Shown piece after piece: positions 52,249 to 63,996 of a stretch of 64,000 bases of DNA. Positions within the stretch are counted from its first letter, which is position 1. Each line of letters begins with the position of its first letter. The stretch lies in NCBI GenBank assembly GCA_043228905.1, contig JBHGNT010000007.1:1116001-1180000 (forward strand), given 5' to 3'. This stretch comes from Azolla caroliniana (taxonomy: Eukaryota; Polypodiophyta). The notes beneath the pieces were generated by a model that saw only the letters and a program-made list of their open reading frames with translations, ran no database searches and was not told where the DNA came from. The translations under genes were made by a program, and so were the position numbers.

Positions 52249-53099
52249 ATGGCCGCTTACAACACGACGAGTGCCAAGAAATCGGATGATCAATCTGTGA
52301 TGAAGCAATCCTCTGCTCCTAATCACAAGCATGTTCTCTCGGAAAGCAAGAAGCAGAACACTTGTGCTTGCTTGATCAATAATCACACTATTAACCCTAA
52401 TCCCGCAAATCATGTAACCCTCTTCAAAGCTCAGAAGAATCTTGAATCGGACTCATGTAATAACAATCCCTCTCAGATCAATCACCATGGTTCCTCCGTT
52501 TCTACTTCTAGTGATACCAGATCAAATGTCACGGGGTTTCCTGCAGGAAGGTTAGTGATGGTGATATTCTCTTCTCCCTGTCTTCTGTGTTTATAATGTT
52601 TTAGCCTTTAGGTAGAGATGAACTGAGTTTTTCGCTATTTTCACCGGAATGCCCCTGAGTTTTTGTTATTCTCCCAAATGCCCCTCGGGGGTTTATGTAG
52701 AAATTCATATGATGGTCCAACTCATCTCCCCTAATGCTTTATCTTTTTGGGGGTTGAGGAAAGTGTGTGTATGTCTAAGGGCATTTGGGGAGATAATGAA
52801 AACTCCCCGAGGGATTAACCGAAGGGCATTCGGGGAATTGTCTAGACACATTCCCAGAGATGCCTACAACAACTTCGTCGTTAATCAATTTTCATGGAAC
52901 TTTATAATGGAATTGATGGACTCTCTTCTATTGATGTGTTGATGGTAGTAGGTACAATAGCCCTACAGATAGCCTCATCTCACCCGTCTCCAAAGGATTG
53001 CTCAGAAGAGGCAAGGCTAGAGCTTATCATTATTTGAGGAGCTCACCTCATGAGCCCCTATCACATGTCTCATTGGTTCCACCCAAGGTACCTACATAA
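52249..53099 (+). CDS. Two-exon gene, small Ser/Asn/His-rich protein, function unknown
   Basis: Exon 1 52249-52550, intron 52551-52951 (GT...AG), exon 2 52952-53099, stop TAA at 53097: 149 residues. The splice preserves frame (GGA AG/G TAC). The N-terminal half is polar with NHTINPNPANH; exon 2 opens with YNSPTDSLISPVSKGLLRR and then a basic RGKARAYHY. The SPTDSLxSPVSKGLL stretch looks like a conserved motif of small plant proteins, but I cannot name the family. The last codons could be intron instead, since a GT follows CCCAAG at 53089. Without splicing, exon 1 would read into the intron and stop after LLCL. Codon use is not transposon-like. Confidence 0.55.
52644..52838. repeat. Foldback (MITE-like) sequence inside the intron
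   Basis: GAATGCCCCTGAG...CTCCCAAATGCCCC on the left pairs imperfectly with GGGCATTTGGGGAG...GGGCATTCGGGG on the right, arms of about 45-60 bp around an 85-bp loop, all within the predicted intron. Confidence 0.6.
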
Positions 53100-53925
53100 C
53101 AACATTCTTCTCCATTAGATGAGGACAAAGTTCAATAGATTTGCTAACAAATTTCCTGTTCCTTGTGTGCATGGGCAGGTATTGGACCATTCCTATGACA
53201 TTTGACAAAGCCTGATGTTTTGGTCTCAATTTGTCTATACAAAGTTTGGCTATTCCATAGCTACAACTACAAGTAGTACTACTACTAGAATATACTAAAA
53301 ATGATTCCATGCCTAAATATATACCACTCCTTTGGAACCATCAATCAATGATGGTTTTTTGTCTTTCTTCCTTTAAGGGAAAGGACCTTCTTAAAACCAC
53401 CAAACATGGTTCCTGTTTTTTGTAAGAAGTATTTTTTGTATAGAAATTGAGATGTTTGGAACTCTTTTTCTCTGGTGTAAATGCTGAAAAATGTGTGATT
53501 TAAAGTTTCCTACTCCCCCATGGCTTCTTACTTTTACTTAGGTCACCATAACAATCAATTTGGCAAATGTGGTTAGCTCACCATACCAATCAATTTGGCA
53601 AATGTGGAAAAATCAATTGCCCTTGCACTGCTCTATAAAGCAATCTATAGTGCTAAGTTTTAGATTGTTAATTATTGCTTAAGAAATCCCTTCTAGGTAT
53701 CATTCTAGGTGGATATGTTAACAATCTACACTAAACTTGAGCAGGATGACATTGATGATACCTTTTTTTGACTTTGTAACCATACCACGAGCCTTGAGTC
53801 ATGTATGTGAAAACTCTCTTTTTTAACACTTATAAAACAAGTAACATGTCATGTTAACATGTACTTTAAAAAACTCATAATGTGTATAATTGTATTATTA
53901 CATGCTCAAGTTTTACATAAAAAGA
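53100..53925. other. Downstream flank, one short duplication
   Basis: A 35-bp tandem duplication containing ACAATCAATTTGGCAAATG at about 53543-53609; otherwise nothing recognised. Confidence 0.6.
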
Positions 53926-54075
53926 GAGATCTTACTATAGACCTTTGAACACACGGGATATAATTGGGAGATGTTAGAATAGACCATTAAACCCACGTGA
54001 TGTAATTTGGGGATCTTAGCATAGACCTTTGAACACACGTGAGATAAGGGAGATCTTAAAGTAGACCTTGAAAAA
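53926..54075. repeat. Degenerate 42-bp tandem repeat, ~3.5 units
   Basis: GATCTTA/GATGTTA starts at 53928, 53970, 54012 and 54052, each followed by an ATAGACC-type block and then a CACACG-type block. Confidence 0.8.
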
Positions 54076-54649
54076 CCTAGTTTGTAGGTAGCTAGCTAAA
54101 TTAAAGAGAATCACATCACACCCAATAGCGACATACACATATTCATTCCCTTGTGGTATCTACCATGTTTCTAACAATGAGTAAACATTAACAATGAACT
54201 ATTAGAAGAACCCCTAAATCCTAATATGTTAGGACACCATACACAAGACTCAATCTCAATGAGATCAAAACATTTTGTGGACCATGAGACTTCTCAATTA
54301 TAGTCCCTTATGTAAAGTTGCAATCCATATCTTTAATGTGGCTATAGAGATAGCAACCTTGATCATTTGGAAGTATGCATGTTTTTTCGAATATTGAACT
54401 TGACTTATAATCAAGACAATATTGCGCATGTCCAAATGGAAGCATATGTAAATAAATGCTTACTTTAAGCTTTCAAATGTTAGATCTTTTCCTCTTTAAG
54501 TTAGTGTAAATTATTGGTTCTATGTCGGCTGTGTAAGGGGCAACACAATCTTTCATTATTTCATGATTTACTTGTAGTAAAGATTCGTACATCCCAATAA
54601 ACATTATGCATTACAAAAATGTGGTATCTACTAACCTAGAAACAGTTCA

Positions 54650-55260
54650 AACAATGTTGGAACCATACCCACATGTGATGAGATTCCATATCCCAAAAAA
54701 TCCACTTGGTTGCAATAAAAACTACATTTTTCTTGTTTGGCATAGATATTAGAGACCATATTCCCACAATCGTCAAAGAACTTGATGAATATGGCCATTG
54801 TGTCACCTAGTTATATTATGATGATAATGCCTAAAAATCCCAAAAATATTATTTTCCATAGAGCAACAAAAATGGCCATATTGAGTGTGGAAACAATATT
54901 TCATTGGTATCCTAGAAGAATCCAAACATAAAGAAGAATTTATGACTCATGAAGTATTTCACTACACACATAAGATATTCCAAGAGGGTTAAAATCAATG
55001 GGGAGCATATATGTTTTTTTCAATGACTTTGTTCAATCCTTGATAATCCACATGAATAAAGAGAATTGTTTTTCTTCTTAGCAAAGAAAATGGGTGCACC
55101 ACCAACGGCTCTTGTTTTTTAGATAAATCTATTCATCAATTTCTCATCAATATGTTCTTGAATATATTGCAGCTTCAATGGTGACAAATGATTAATTTCC
55201 CCTTGGTGGATCTGGTTAGGAATGTAGATCAATTGGACAATAATAAGGTTGATGTTTAAG
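54650..55260 (-). pseudogene. Ty3 reverse transcriptase relic
   Basis: Minus-strand pieces in family order: YYCPIDLHS and PPRGN near 55240-55190 (compare YDCPIDL, PPxGP), APIFFAKKKNNSL near 55100 (compare GAPIFFVKKKDGSL), a region matching FRTRYGHFEY near 54880, and IYAKQEKCSFYCNQVDFLGYGIS near 54740-54680 (compare LYAQLEKCSFECNQVEFLGYVIS of chromovirus 2). Dense stops and shifts: an old copy. Confidence 0.75.
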
Positions 55261-56698
55261 CTTTAAATTGGCGTTCCCCCAATCAAACAACTTTATGAGC
55301 TCAAGATAATTTACTTATAACTTGGCCTCAAATTTCTATAGTCTTGAAAGTTAAGAGTATCTAGCATTGCAAAATATAGAAATTTCTTTGTTCGGTCCCT
55401 CTTTGCATAATCTCCATTTGAGAAATAGTTGAGTTTTAATAAGATGTCTAACCTAATATTGTCGAAACGAGTGACTTAGGGGGAGCTATTTCACATATAC
55501 TCAACCTTGATTACTAGCATTCTAACCAATCTCTAAATTATGAATTTCAAACAAAAGGAAAGAAAGACCAATGCATGTTCAAGACAACTAATAATGTTGA
55601 AGAAGACTCCACATGCAAATTACTAGATTCAAGTGAACTAATCCAAAATCTTGATCTATACATGGAACCTTATTCAAGATAATTTCTTTTATGACAAAAA
55701 AATGTCTATCGGTGAAAACCAAGTGCAAGGTTTACAATTGTAGGGAATCGATGCAAAGCAATTATTTTTTGAGGCATATGTATGCTCCAACTTGGGGCAT
55801 GACATAGTGTAACAATAATCAAACACTTGGCTATGACCTAAGGAAGTGATTCAAGATCTCCATGAAAGGTTAAAGTAGATATTCCACATTCTTGCGAACT
55901 AGCCCATATCAAAATTGATCCATTAACATTTTTTTTTATCGTAATAAAATGTTCACAAGGTAGGAGGCTCAACCACATGTCTTGTTTGGAAAACCCATTA
56001 GGAGAAAGGTGGGTATCTACATCCATCTTTGACATTAATGAATGGTTATTGTCTTTATATTAAATGAAATGGAAATTTTAGACATCCATCAACCCTTCCC
56101 TCACTACTAAATTGATCCTAACTTATATGGATACTTGCATAGGAGTTCTATATTGACCATTCCTCCTATATTTAAATGAGATCCATTTGGTATTTCTCTC
56201 TCTCTCTCTTGCTTTCATGACTTTGCGAATTAACATCCACTATTTATTTAGAACTATTCCATGATGGCGATACCCTTAATTGCTCTCTTTTGGAAATGTT
56301 TCATTTCAACAAAATTCTGAATCCTAGTAAGCATTTAAGTCAAGATAGTCTATTCTCCTCCAACGTGACCTAAGCAAGAGCTTCACAGTGAGTAAATGCA
56401 TCCAACATCACCCTCGATAGTTTCTTATATTCCCATCTTGATGATTGTGATATCCCACATAACATTGTGTTTTATTCCTAAAAATTACTACCCTAAAGAC
56501 CTATTCGTGGGCATATGATAAGAAATTTATCACTATTGTCAACACATTCGAGGAATGCAATCCTTAGTTTGTGGGAGCCATCTTCACATCAAAGTGGTGA
56601 AGTTCCAAAAAACTTTCACCAACAAATCATTGGTATACATTTGCACATTACCAAGTCCAGGTGCAAATGGGCAACATCAAAACGTTTGGAAATAATAA
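55261..56698. other. Unassigned, possibly the rest of the Ty3 relic
   Basis: The minus-strand upstream side of the RT relic should hold protease and gag, but I see no clear motif. 56035-55838 (minus) is an open stretch (WLSLLPCEHFITIKK) that I cannot place. Confidence 0.35.
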
Positions 56699-56711
56699 CC
56701 TCCAAATGTTA

Positions 56712-56888
56712 GCTATAGGTACCTAATTACATTAAGTAATCATTTTGAAAGGATATGTATGTAGTTTCATGTTCTTGAACTCAGTCAGAGGGCGATTCCC
56801 CAATTTATGTATAAGCCACCTTGTATAGTCTTTCTGTAATAATCTCTCCTAACTTATGGGAAAATAGCTTCTTTTTGGGGAAAAAAAG
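56712..56888 (+). mobile_element. Short 5'-truncated LINE-C copy (3' tail only)
   Basis: 177 bp matching the 3' end of LINE-C (GCTATAGGTAC, ACTTATGGGAAAATAGCTTC, then an A-rich end). Flanked by a perfect 13-bp target duplication CCTCCAAATGTTA at 56699-56711 and 56889-56901. Confidence 0.9.
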
Positions 56889-56997
56889 CCTCCAAATGTT
56901 AAGAATCACTTACTAATCAATAGACCAAATTAAAGTAAAAGAAATGTCAATAGATCAGAAATGATCATGACATAGGCAAACTACCACCAGTCCCATA

Positions 56998-56999
<2 letters not shown>

Positions 57000-57034
<35 letters not shown>
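57000..57034. repeat. (TA)n microsatellite
   Basis: About 17 TA units. Confidence 0.95.
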
Positions 57035-57037
<3 letters not shown>

Positions 57038-57693
57038 GATAACTAGCTCTTTAGAAGAGGTAACACGATAGTCCCGGTGAAATTGTTGCTTGCACCATTA
57101 GTGTCTCAAGTAATCAACCTTCCAACATAATGTGTTTTATGACGGTAGTTAGGCCTCATGCTTACATTTCTTCCTAAGCCCCTTGAATAGATGTACTTTT
57201 CTAAAAGACTCTCTATTCATTGATTGTCATGATCATGATAATGCATAGTCCCTCTATCCAATCACATTAGCTCCTTTATAACATTAGTGAACACGCCCTT
57301 CACTTATGGTTTGTAAATACTAGTAAGTTACTAACCTACCCTCACCTACATTATGCATTGTCATGTTGCCAATATGTAGTACATGATGGGGAACCACCTC
57401 CAAAGCAAGTAAGTTATCTATTAAAAAAACAAACATAAAGAGCAAGTTTTTAACTCAATACCCCCTCTTTGAGGAAATGTAACTGTTACCTTTTATTATT
57501 ATTAAGATAACTATTTTATATGTTAAATAAACATTCTTATATATTTATAGTCCATGTATTTATTGTATGTTAGCTAAGCTGCGAAAGCATGAGCGCTAAT
57601 GTGCAACGTGGTGACATGCTCTTAGCCTTTAATGCATGTGAGACCCTATAAAAGGTGCTCTCATTCTTATGTAATAAGTCGGAGGAGAAAAAC
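57035..57693. other. Spacer, nothing recognised
   Basis: AT-rich sequence between the microsatellite and the next LINE tail. Confidence 0.5.
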
Positions 57694-57707
57694 AAAACAA
57701 TATCTAT

Positions 57708-57870
57708 CTCTATTGATCACTCGGTCGAAGGGTGGACGGACGCCGTCAATGCGGATAGTTGGTGCTATGTATGCACGAGAGGCAAAATCTCCTTATAGAC
57801 TCTATGTAATAATCCTTCCTAACTAATGGGAAAGTAGCTTTACTTTGAAAAAAAAAAAAAAAAAAAAAAA
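57708..57870 (+). mobile_element. Second short 5'-truncated LINE-C copy
   Basis: 163 bp. GATCACTCGGTCGAAGGGTG and GCGGATAGTTGGTGCTATG match LINE-C around 61050-60980 (reversed), then it jumps to the 3' UTR end and a poly-A of over 20. Flanked by CAATATCTAT with adjoining A's on both sides (57694-57707 and about 57867-57880). Internally deleted relative to LINE-C. It keeps Trp (TGG) where the long LINE-C copy has a TAG stop. Confidence 0.85.
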
Positions 57871-58061
57871 CAATATCTATGTGTCAAGAACAATAAAAGT
57901 TCAACGTGGCTCAAAAAATCTCGAAATGATTGTTGAAATTTGAGGTGTAAGTTCACATAAATGAATACAATCGAGTCTTTCTATTTGAGTATTTTTATTT
58001 AAGTCATTTAATATACATATAAGCTAGTAGTTTAATATAAATGAAATAACTAGATAAATTT

Positions 58062-58255
58062 AAGGATTGGTTTGGCCTGTTGGTGGAAATGACTTAATCT
58101 ATCTCAAAGTCTGCAGGTTCGAGACCTATCCTAGAAAATATTATCATTTCAAACCATCTTTTCATTCTTCCATTGCCAATTGCGGATATAGGCCTAGTGC
58201 TTGTCGGCGCACATGTGACACACACACAAACACACACACACACACACACTTCACA
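58062..58255 (+). mobile_element. SINE-like element, tRNA-derived head
   Basis: A-box-like TGGCCTGTTGG at 58073, B box GGTTCGAGACC at 58116 (43 nt apart), then a non-tRNA body ending in a (CA)n tract at 58219-58250. The size and layout fit a plant SINE; no target duplication was identified. Confidence 0.45.
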
Positions 58256-58390
58256 ACAACATGCATAATAGGAAAGTTGTCATGGTAATTGTTGGTGGAA
58301 CATGAGGGGGTCGTTGAAGCGTAGGTCTTTAGAAAGGATGGTATCGGTTAGGTTGGAGTTGCGACGTTTACGTACGTGATCATGGGTGCG

Positions 58391-58690
58391 TTATGATGAG
58401 GGGAGGGGGACATAGGGTGATGTTATGGGGTGGGGAGACACGTGGGGCCAAGTGTGGTTGAGGTAGGTGGGAGTCAGAGACGAGGCAAGGAAGGGGAGAT
58501 GGGAGTGGCTGGGTACTGGAGATGTGCATGCTGACTTGTCACTGAAACATGGGTTTGCTAATGTCAAGGATATTGTACTCCTTAAGATGTGGGAGGGGAA
58601 GGCGAAAAAACATGAGAGGAGAATCGAGGAAGGAAACCAAGTTGTAGAGAAGCTTGGCAATGAAGGGGGGATGTGGGAGGAGCTATAAGG
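58391..58690 (+). other. G-rich segment with open frame
   Basis: Unlike the AT-rich surroundings: long GGGGAGGGGG-type runs on the plus strand. Plus frame 58467-58688 (73 codons, FANVKDIVLLKMWEGKAKKHERRIEEG) is open and Lys/Glu-rich but matches nothing I know. Just upstream, CWWNMRGSLKRRSLERMV near 58275 faintly recalls a LINE endonuclease start. Confidence 0.3.
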
Positions 58691-59322
58691 AGAAGGGTGG
58701 AGGATTCAAATGACACACAAGAACAGAACATTGGGTTCAAGATAATGTAATTTATGAAGAATTAGTTTGGAAAATGGGATATATAACATTTGCTTCATGA
58801 TGCAACAATAAGTTCTTCCATTAATGAGCCTCTCTCAATAGGCAAGGTATCACAACTTGGGAAAGATGTGTTTGGACATTACACCAAAGTACAAAACCAT
58901 ATTGTCCTCCAAATAAAAAACTATACTCATTTATACAGGCTAGAGCCCATCCTTTGGTCCACCATACATACAATTGCTTCCATACAATTTAGTTCATATT
59001 CTCTTTAATGTGAGACGGGGTATTGAGGCACCGATTAAGACTTAGGAGACTTGTTGATGCATATGTTTTCTTGAAAAAGCGTTGGGAATCAAATTATCAT
59101 GCTTTGATATGATGTCATGCACTCAACCACATTCGAGTTTTCTTTCCACACGTTGTCAATCGAGATTCGAGTGCACTCCCTACAAAATTACCATGTGTAG
59201 TTTCAATTGCAATGTGTATTAGTAAAATTCATGATTATTGCCAGTCACTACTTGATTCCACACAAACTACATAAAACGATTCGCTTTGAGTTCCATAGGT
59301 CATATATAACCTTCAAGGATGA

Positions 59323-59387
<65 letters not shown>

Positions 59388-60375
59388 CTCAATTTACACA
59401 TGATGCGAAAATGTTCAACACTATTAATATATCTAGATCTATCTATCAACCAATACATAGATGTATCATTGTATGTATAAACAATTTTATTTCCACCCTC
59501 AAAAATATTTCCTAAGAGAGAGATGACCGATTAAGGTCAATTAGTGAAATGAATAATAATCGTGGACATTTTGCAAAATAAAGAAAACGTTTAAGACGTG
59601 TCAAGGTTTTTCCCTTTTGTTTTTAGTTATACGAGGTAGGTTGATGAGGTACTCATAACCCTACACCTCACATACAAATAAAAGGACAAAAGTCAAGACT
59701 TTTTGAATAACAACGCCATTATGGCAAGGAAAATGATGCACAACAATAACAAAAGATAAACAGACAAGCTAGTCTTGTTGGAATATAGTTTTCCAACTTG
59801 GTTGTCATTGAAAATCGACAAGGTTTGTTGATTGTCCAAAACCACCCATATAATACATTTTTGTATATCCACTTAACATTGTGAAAATTGCAATCATTTT
59901 CATAGCTTTTTGTGATAAAAACCAATGTAAAATTAGCTAAAAACCCTATAAAATTATATAAAAAAGGGTACTCCACCATGAAAAAAAGAGAGAAAGATTG
60001 ATAGAAAGATTATATTTCCACACATAAGTCATGACATATTCATTGGTCAATTCTCCAATTCTCCAATTCTCCAATTCTACATATAGTTCTAAATTGTATA
60101 GCATTTGCTTGACAAACTCTCTTCAAAGTTGATTTGATTTGGAATATTGATACCCACAAACATCAATTAACTTAGATTTGTATTCCTTTCTATTTGAGAA
60201 CATAGAACTATGAGACTGTAACTTATAACAAAACATGTAGAACAATACCGTTTTTCAATCAAAATATCTTAAATACAACAAGGTTTACAACTAAATTTCT
60301 ATCCTAACTTCATCCCATTGTATATATATATGTGTGATGCTTTATTTCATATAAATTTCTTGTTCTTGAATCTTG
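58691..60375. other. Gene-free spacer
   Basis: Contains (TC)n at 59328-59384 and an 8-bp repeat (CCAATTCT x3) at about 60052-60076. Confidence 0.6.
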
Positions 60376-60552
60376 TACTTTTTTTTTTCCCCAAAATGAA
60401 GCCACTTTCCCATTAGTTAGGTAGGATTATTACAAAGAGACTGTACAAGGAGGCTTAAACATAGATCGGGGAATCTCCCTCCGCTCAAGTTCAAGAAGTT
60501 GAGACTAGTTACATCGCCTTTCGGACTGACTACTTAGTGTAAGTACCTATAG

Positions 60553-60993
60553 CTAAAACAGTGCCCTGCAGTGATAGCTAGTATGAGACAACTCTTGGGG
60601 TCGACAACAAAGGGAGGGTGGTAAGTGAGCCGGAAACAGCCAGCGTGGGGGCTGGTAGTTCCACCTCGGGCCACTACCTCCTTGTGTCATCATAGGTGTG
60701 TTCCGCCATTTCTGCCAAAGGCACAAACGGGCAGTACCCACGCCAGAGGAATGACTACAAACCTCATCCAATTGCCCTCGTAGGCAGCTAATAAGCGCAA
60801 ACCATATGTCCATGATCACTTCCTCCGGGGGCCGCACCAGATCCTGGAAGACGTTTAGGCAACATGCTTTCCATACATACCATAGGGTGAAGCCTGCGAG
60901 CAACATCCAAATGTCCGGGAACTTAGGGGACGTGGACTGCAAGCCTCTCTCAAATCGAATCTTGGCGATTTTGCCCCTCATGCATACATAACA
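60553..60993 (-). pseudogene. LINE-C ORF2 C-terminal extension
   Basis: Same frame as the zinc knuckle, separated by a single TAG at 60996-60994. LLAGFTLWYVWKACCLNVFQDLVRPPEEVIMDIWFALIS matches the C-terminus of LINE-B. The 3' UTR (60552-60389) ends in the ACTAATGGGAAAGTGGCTTC block shared by all LINE-C tails here. Confidence 0.88.
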
Positions 60994-62365
60994 CTAACTA
61001 TCCGCATTGAAGGCGTCCGTCCACCCATTCATAGAGTGATCAAACCAAGCCGCAACACTCCACGATGCCGTTCCTTCCACTTCACATGCCGCAAGGAGGC
61101 GAGTCACTCTATCCCAAACCTTTTGAGCGTGAGGGCAATCCCACAGACAATGCCTCAGAGTCTCAATAGGTGAATGGCAAAGTGGGCAGCCTAACGGGCC
61201 GCCACGTTTACCTAGCCATTCGCCAACGGGAACCACATTATGACCAATTTGCCACCAAAAATACTTTATCTTTTTCGGCAAGTGGAGACGCCAGAGATCC
61301 TTCCAAAAGGTAATGAGCACCTCATCAGGGATGCCCACTGTACTCCAGCCATTGCGTAAGGGGCCGTCTAGTTGCAGTTGAAAAGCCCGACCCGGTTTAG
61401 TGTTGCACTCGAAGAAATGGCGAAATATGCCATCATGGTTCCACCTAAAATCCCTTGGGTCCCATTCTAGTGCGACGAGGGGACGACCGCCATATAACCA
61501 TAACTTCCAATGGGGTTCCACCTTAGCAATATCCGGGCTTGTCTTCCAGATGTTACCAACCTGTGCCACCACGTGGATAGGGGTGCCAAGAGCCCCTACT
61601 CAGACTCTCCCCAAAAATCCTATCTCTTTCCGATCCGCTCACGCTCTTCAACGCCTTAACCCTTCCAGCCTCATCAAAGAGACCGAACCACACATCTTCT
61701 CTCACCTCCCCCATTAGAACCCTATCAACTGCCTCAACTAGCAATCTCCGCATTTTCATGGCTCCCTTGAGGGGAGGGAATGGGACCTCCTAGGCTCCTC
61801 CTAAAGCCACCATGCGTCTCCAATCATCTAAAGAGTGAAGCCCTGTTTGCACCAACTTTCCCCATGCTAGGCCCTTAAGCTGGCCTAACATCATGTCGTC
61901 ACTTGTTCGCACCTGAGGGTTCCAAAATAATGGTTGTCTAGACCACTCAATTAGTGTCTCCGGCGTGTGCTGGACAAAATGATGTCATATGTGACACCAT
62001 GCCCGCAAGATGGAGTTTGTGACCCTCTCCTCCGGAAGACAAGCCATCTTGGGTGGGACGCCGCTCTTGCAACACCAATTCAAGGAGTCGGGCCAAGGCC
62101 TACCATACTTGGGAGTCCCTGCCTGCAACCTATTGCGAAGTAGAACCTTCCAACACCCCTTACTTGGCAAGAAGCTGTGAACCACCATTTTGGCAAGCCA
62201 TGCTCGGCTCTGCATTAAGGGGTCTATGAGGCCAAGCCCCCCTTTGGCCCGCGGTTGTGTTAACCAATGCCATGACACTCTGGCGGCAACCATCAGGTTG
62301 TCCTTACCTGACCATATAAAGCCCCTAATGGCAGCCTTAATCGCGCGCAAGCCTGAAGGATCCAT
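60994..62365 (-). pseudogene. LINE-C ORF2: post-RT region and zinc knuckle (zf-RVT)
   Basis: 62365-61985 continues the RT thumb (FIWSGKDNLMVAARVSWHWLTQPRAKGGLGLIDP). 61572-60994 holds the zinc-binding domain: IKYFWWQIGHNVVPVGEWL, then GCPLCHSPIETLRHCLWDCPHAQKVW. It ends at a TAG that replaces the TGG seen in the 57708 copy. Confidence 0.9.
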
Positions 62366-63486
62366 AATCTAGCACGAGACTGAGTGCCACATGGTGGCGA
62401 GCATCACTTGGTTCGCAATAAGAACCCTACCAGCAAAGGATAGTTTAGACCTGCTCCATTGGTTCAACTTCTTGCTTAGTTTGGCTTGCACAAGTGACAA
62501 TTGCGCTCCCTTGGGGATTGCCCTCCCCATCGTAAAGCCAAGGTACTTGAATGTCGTCCCATCAGGGACCCATGCAAAAGCAACATGGGGATGCCACCTC
62601 GGCTTCTCTTGTTCGCTGAACCAGAAGCCTTGGGTTTTATCCCAATTGATCTTGGCACCGACAGCTTGACAAAAGTCTTCAACAAGATGTTCAGCTCGTT
62701 GCAAATTTGCATCATCGCCCTGCAAAAAAAGGACCGTATCGTCAACATATTCAGATAACAGAAGATCCTCAGTCACATTGGGGATGGGCAATCCCCTCAG
62801 TCCTCTGCTTGGTGCTTGTAAGTAGGCTGAGAAAGCCTCGGTTACGAAGAGATAGAGATATGGGGCAGGGGACAACCTTGCCTCACTGAGCGATGTAGTT
62901 GGAAGGCGGGGCCCCTTGCACCAGATACCAACACGCTACTGGTAGCAGTCCGATAGAGTGCAGAAGTGCAATTCGTCCATTGCGGGGGAAGGCTCATAGC
63001 TCTCATCACCCTTTCCAAAAAGGGCCATAACACCCTATCGTAGGCCTTCTCAAAGTCTAACATCAGAATAGCCGAGCTCGATGCGGTGCGATCTACCAAT
63101 GCCATAACTTCCCATAGAAGCAGCACATTATCAAAGATACACCTACCCCTGATAAACCATGTTTGATTCTCATGTATGATGTCCGGTAGGAAGCTTGCTA
63201 TCCACCTAGCTAGGACTTTTGCAAGTATCTTGTAAATCGTGTTAAGGATCGTGATTAGACGTCATTGGCGCAGCTCGAGGCTTCGCCTTGCTGCTTTAGG
63301 GATGAGATAGATCATCCCCTCCGCCAATCCAGTTGGCATCGCTCATGAGGACCAAATCTCTTGAATCCCGGCTTCCACTAACGGGATAACGGTTTCCCAA
63401 TGAATCTCAAAAACATCTCGTGAGAAACCATCAGGGCCGGGGCATGCTCCTCTTCGCAAATCTTGAAGTGCCTCCGAGAGTTCTAA
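62366..63486 (-). pseudogene. LINE-C reverse transcriptase
   Basis: RRGACPGPDGFS near 63450, then stops, NQTWFIRGRCIFDNVLL near 63160, SAILMLDFEKAYDRVLW (first catalytic Asp), SVRQGCPL, a frameshift near 62870, YLYLFVTEAFSAYL, and LLLSEYVDDTVLFLQGD (YVDD site). GAKINWDKTQGFW and KYLGFTMGR follow. All core RT blocks are present, but the frame is broken several times. Confidence 0.92.
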
Positions 63487-63996
63487 TCAAGAAATGGGGC
63501 TATCGAGCACAACTTCCATCTCATGGGTGACCTTGGGGTGAATGCAATCCATCACTCTCTCAGCCAACTCTGTGTTTTGCTGCATATGCATAGGTGCGAG
63601 CAGGTCGCGATAGTATTGGGTTGCTATATGCAAAATCTCATCCTTGTCCTCTGTTATTGAGCCATCTGGTTTGCGCAGTCCTTGTATATGTCCACCACCA
63701 CCCTTGGGTGCCCTGGAGTGAAAGAAATGACGGTTGACCTTGTCGTCTGTTCTAGCCCACCATGCTGCGGCCCTGCGAAATAGCATGTGGTTCTTCTCCA
63801 ACATCCTTTCCCGTAGCTTCAACTTTGCTTCCTCTAGCTTAGCTCTAGACCAATTGTAGCTAGGGTCTGCTTGTAGCAATCGTTGCGCGGCCGCAACGGA
63901 CTTCCGTAACTTTGTTTCAATGGCTCTAGCTTGCTGGAGGGCCAACTTGGTTTCCTGTTGTAAAAAGGAGGAGGAGAGGGCCAGTTTCTTTTGCAA
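63487..63996 (-). pseudogene. LINE-C ORF2: EN-RT linker
   Basis: 169 codons of Lys/Arg/Ala-rich helical sequence, then WWARTDDKVNRHFFHSRAPKG, the plant L1 counterpart of W-x-x-x-GD-x-N-T-x-FFH, and ITEDKDEILHIATQYYRDL, typical of the stretch before the RT core. Confidence 0.88.
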
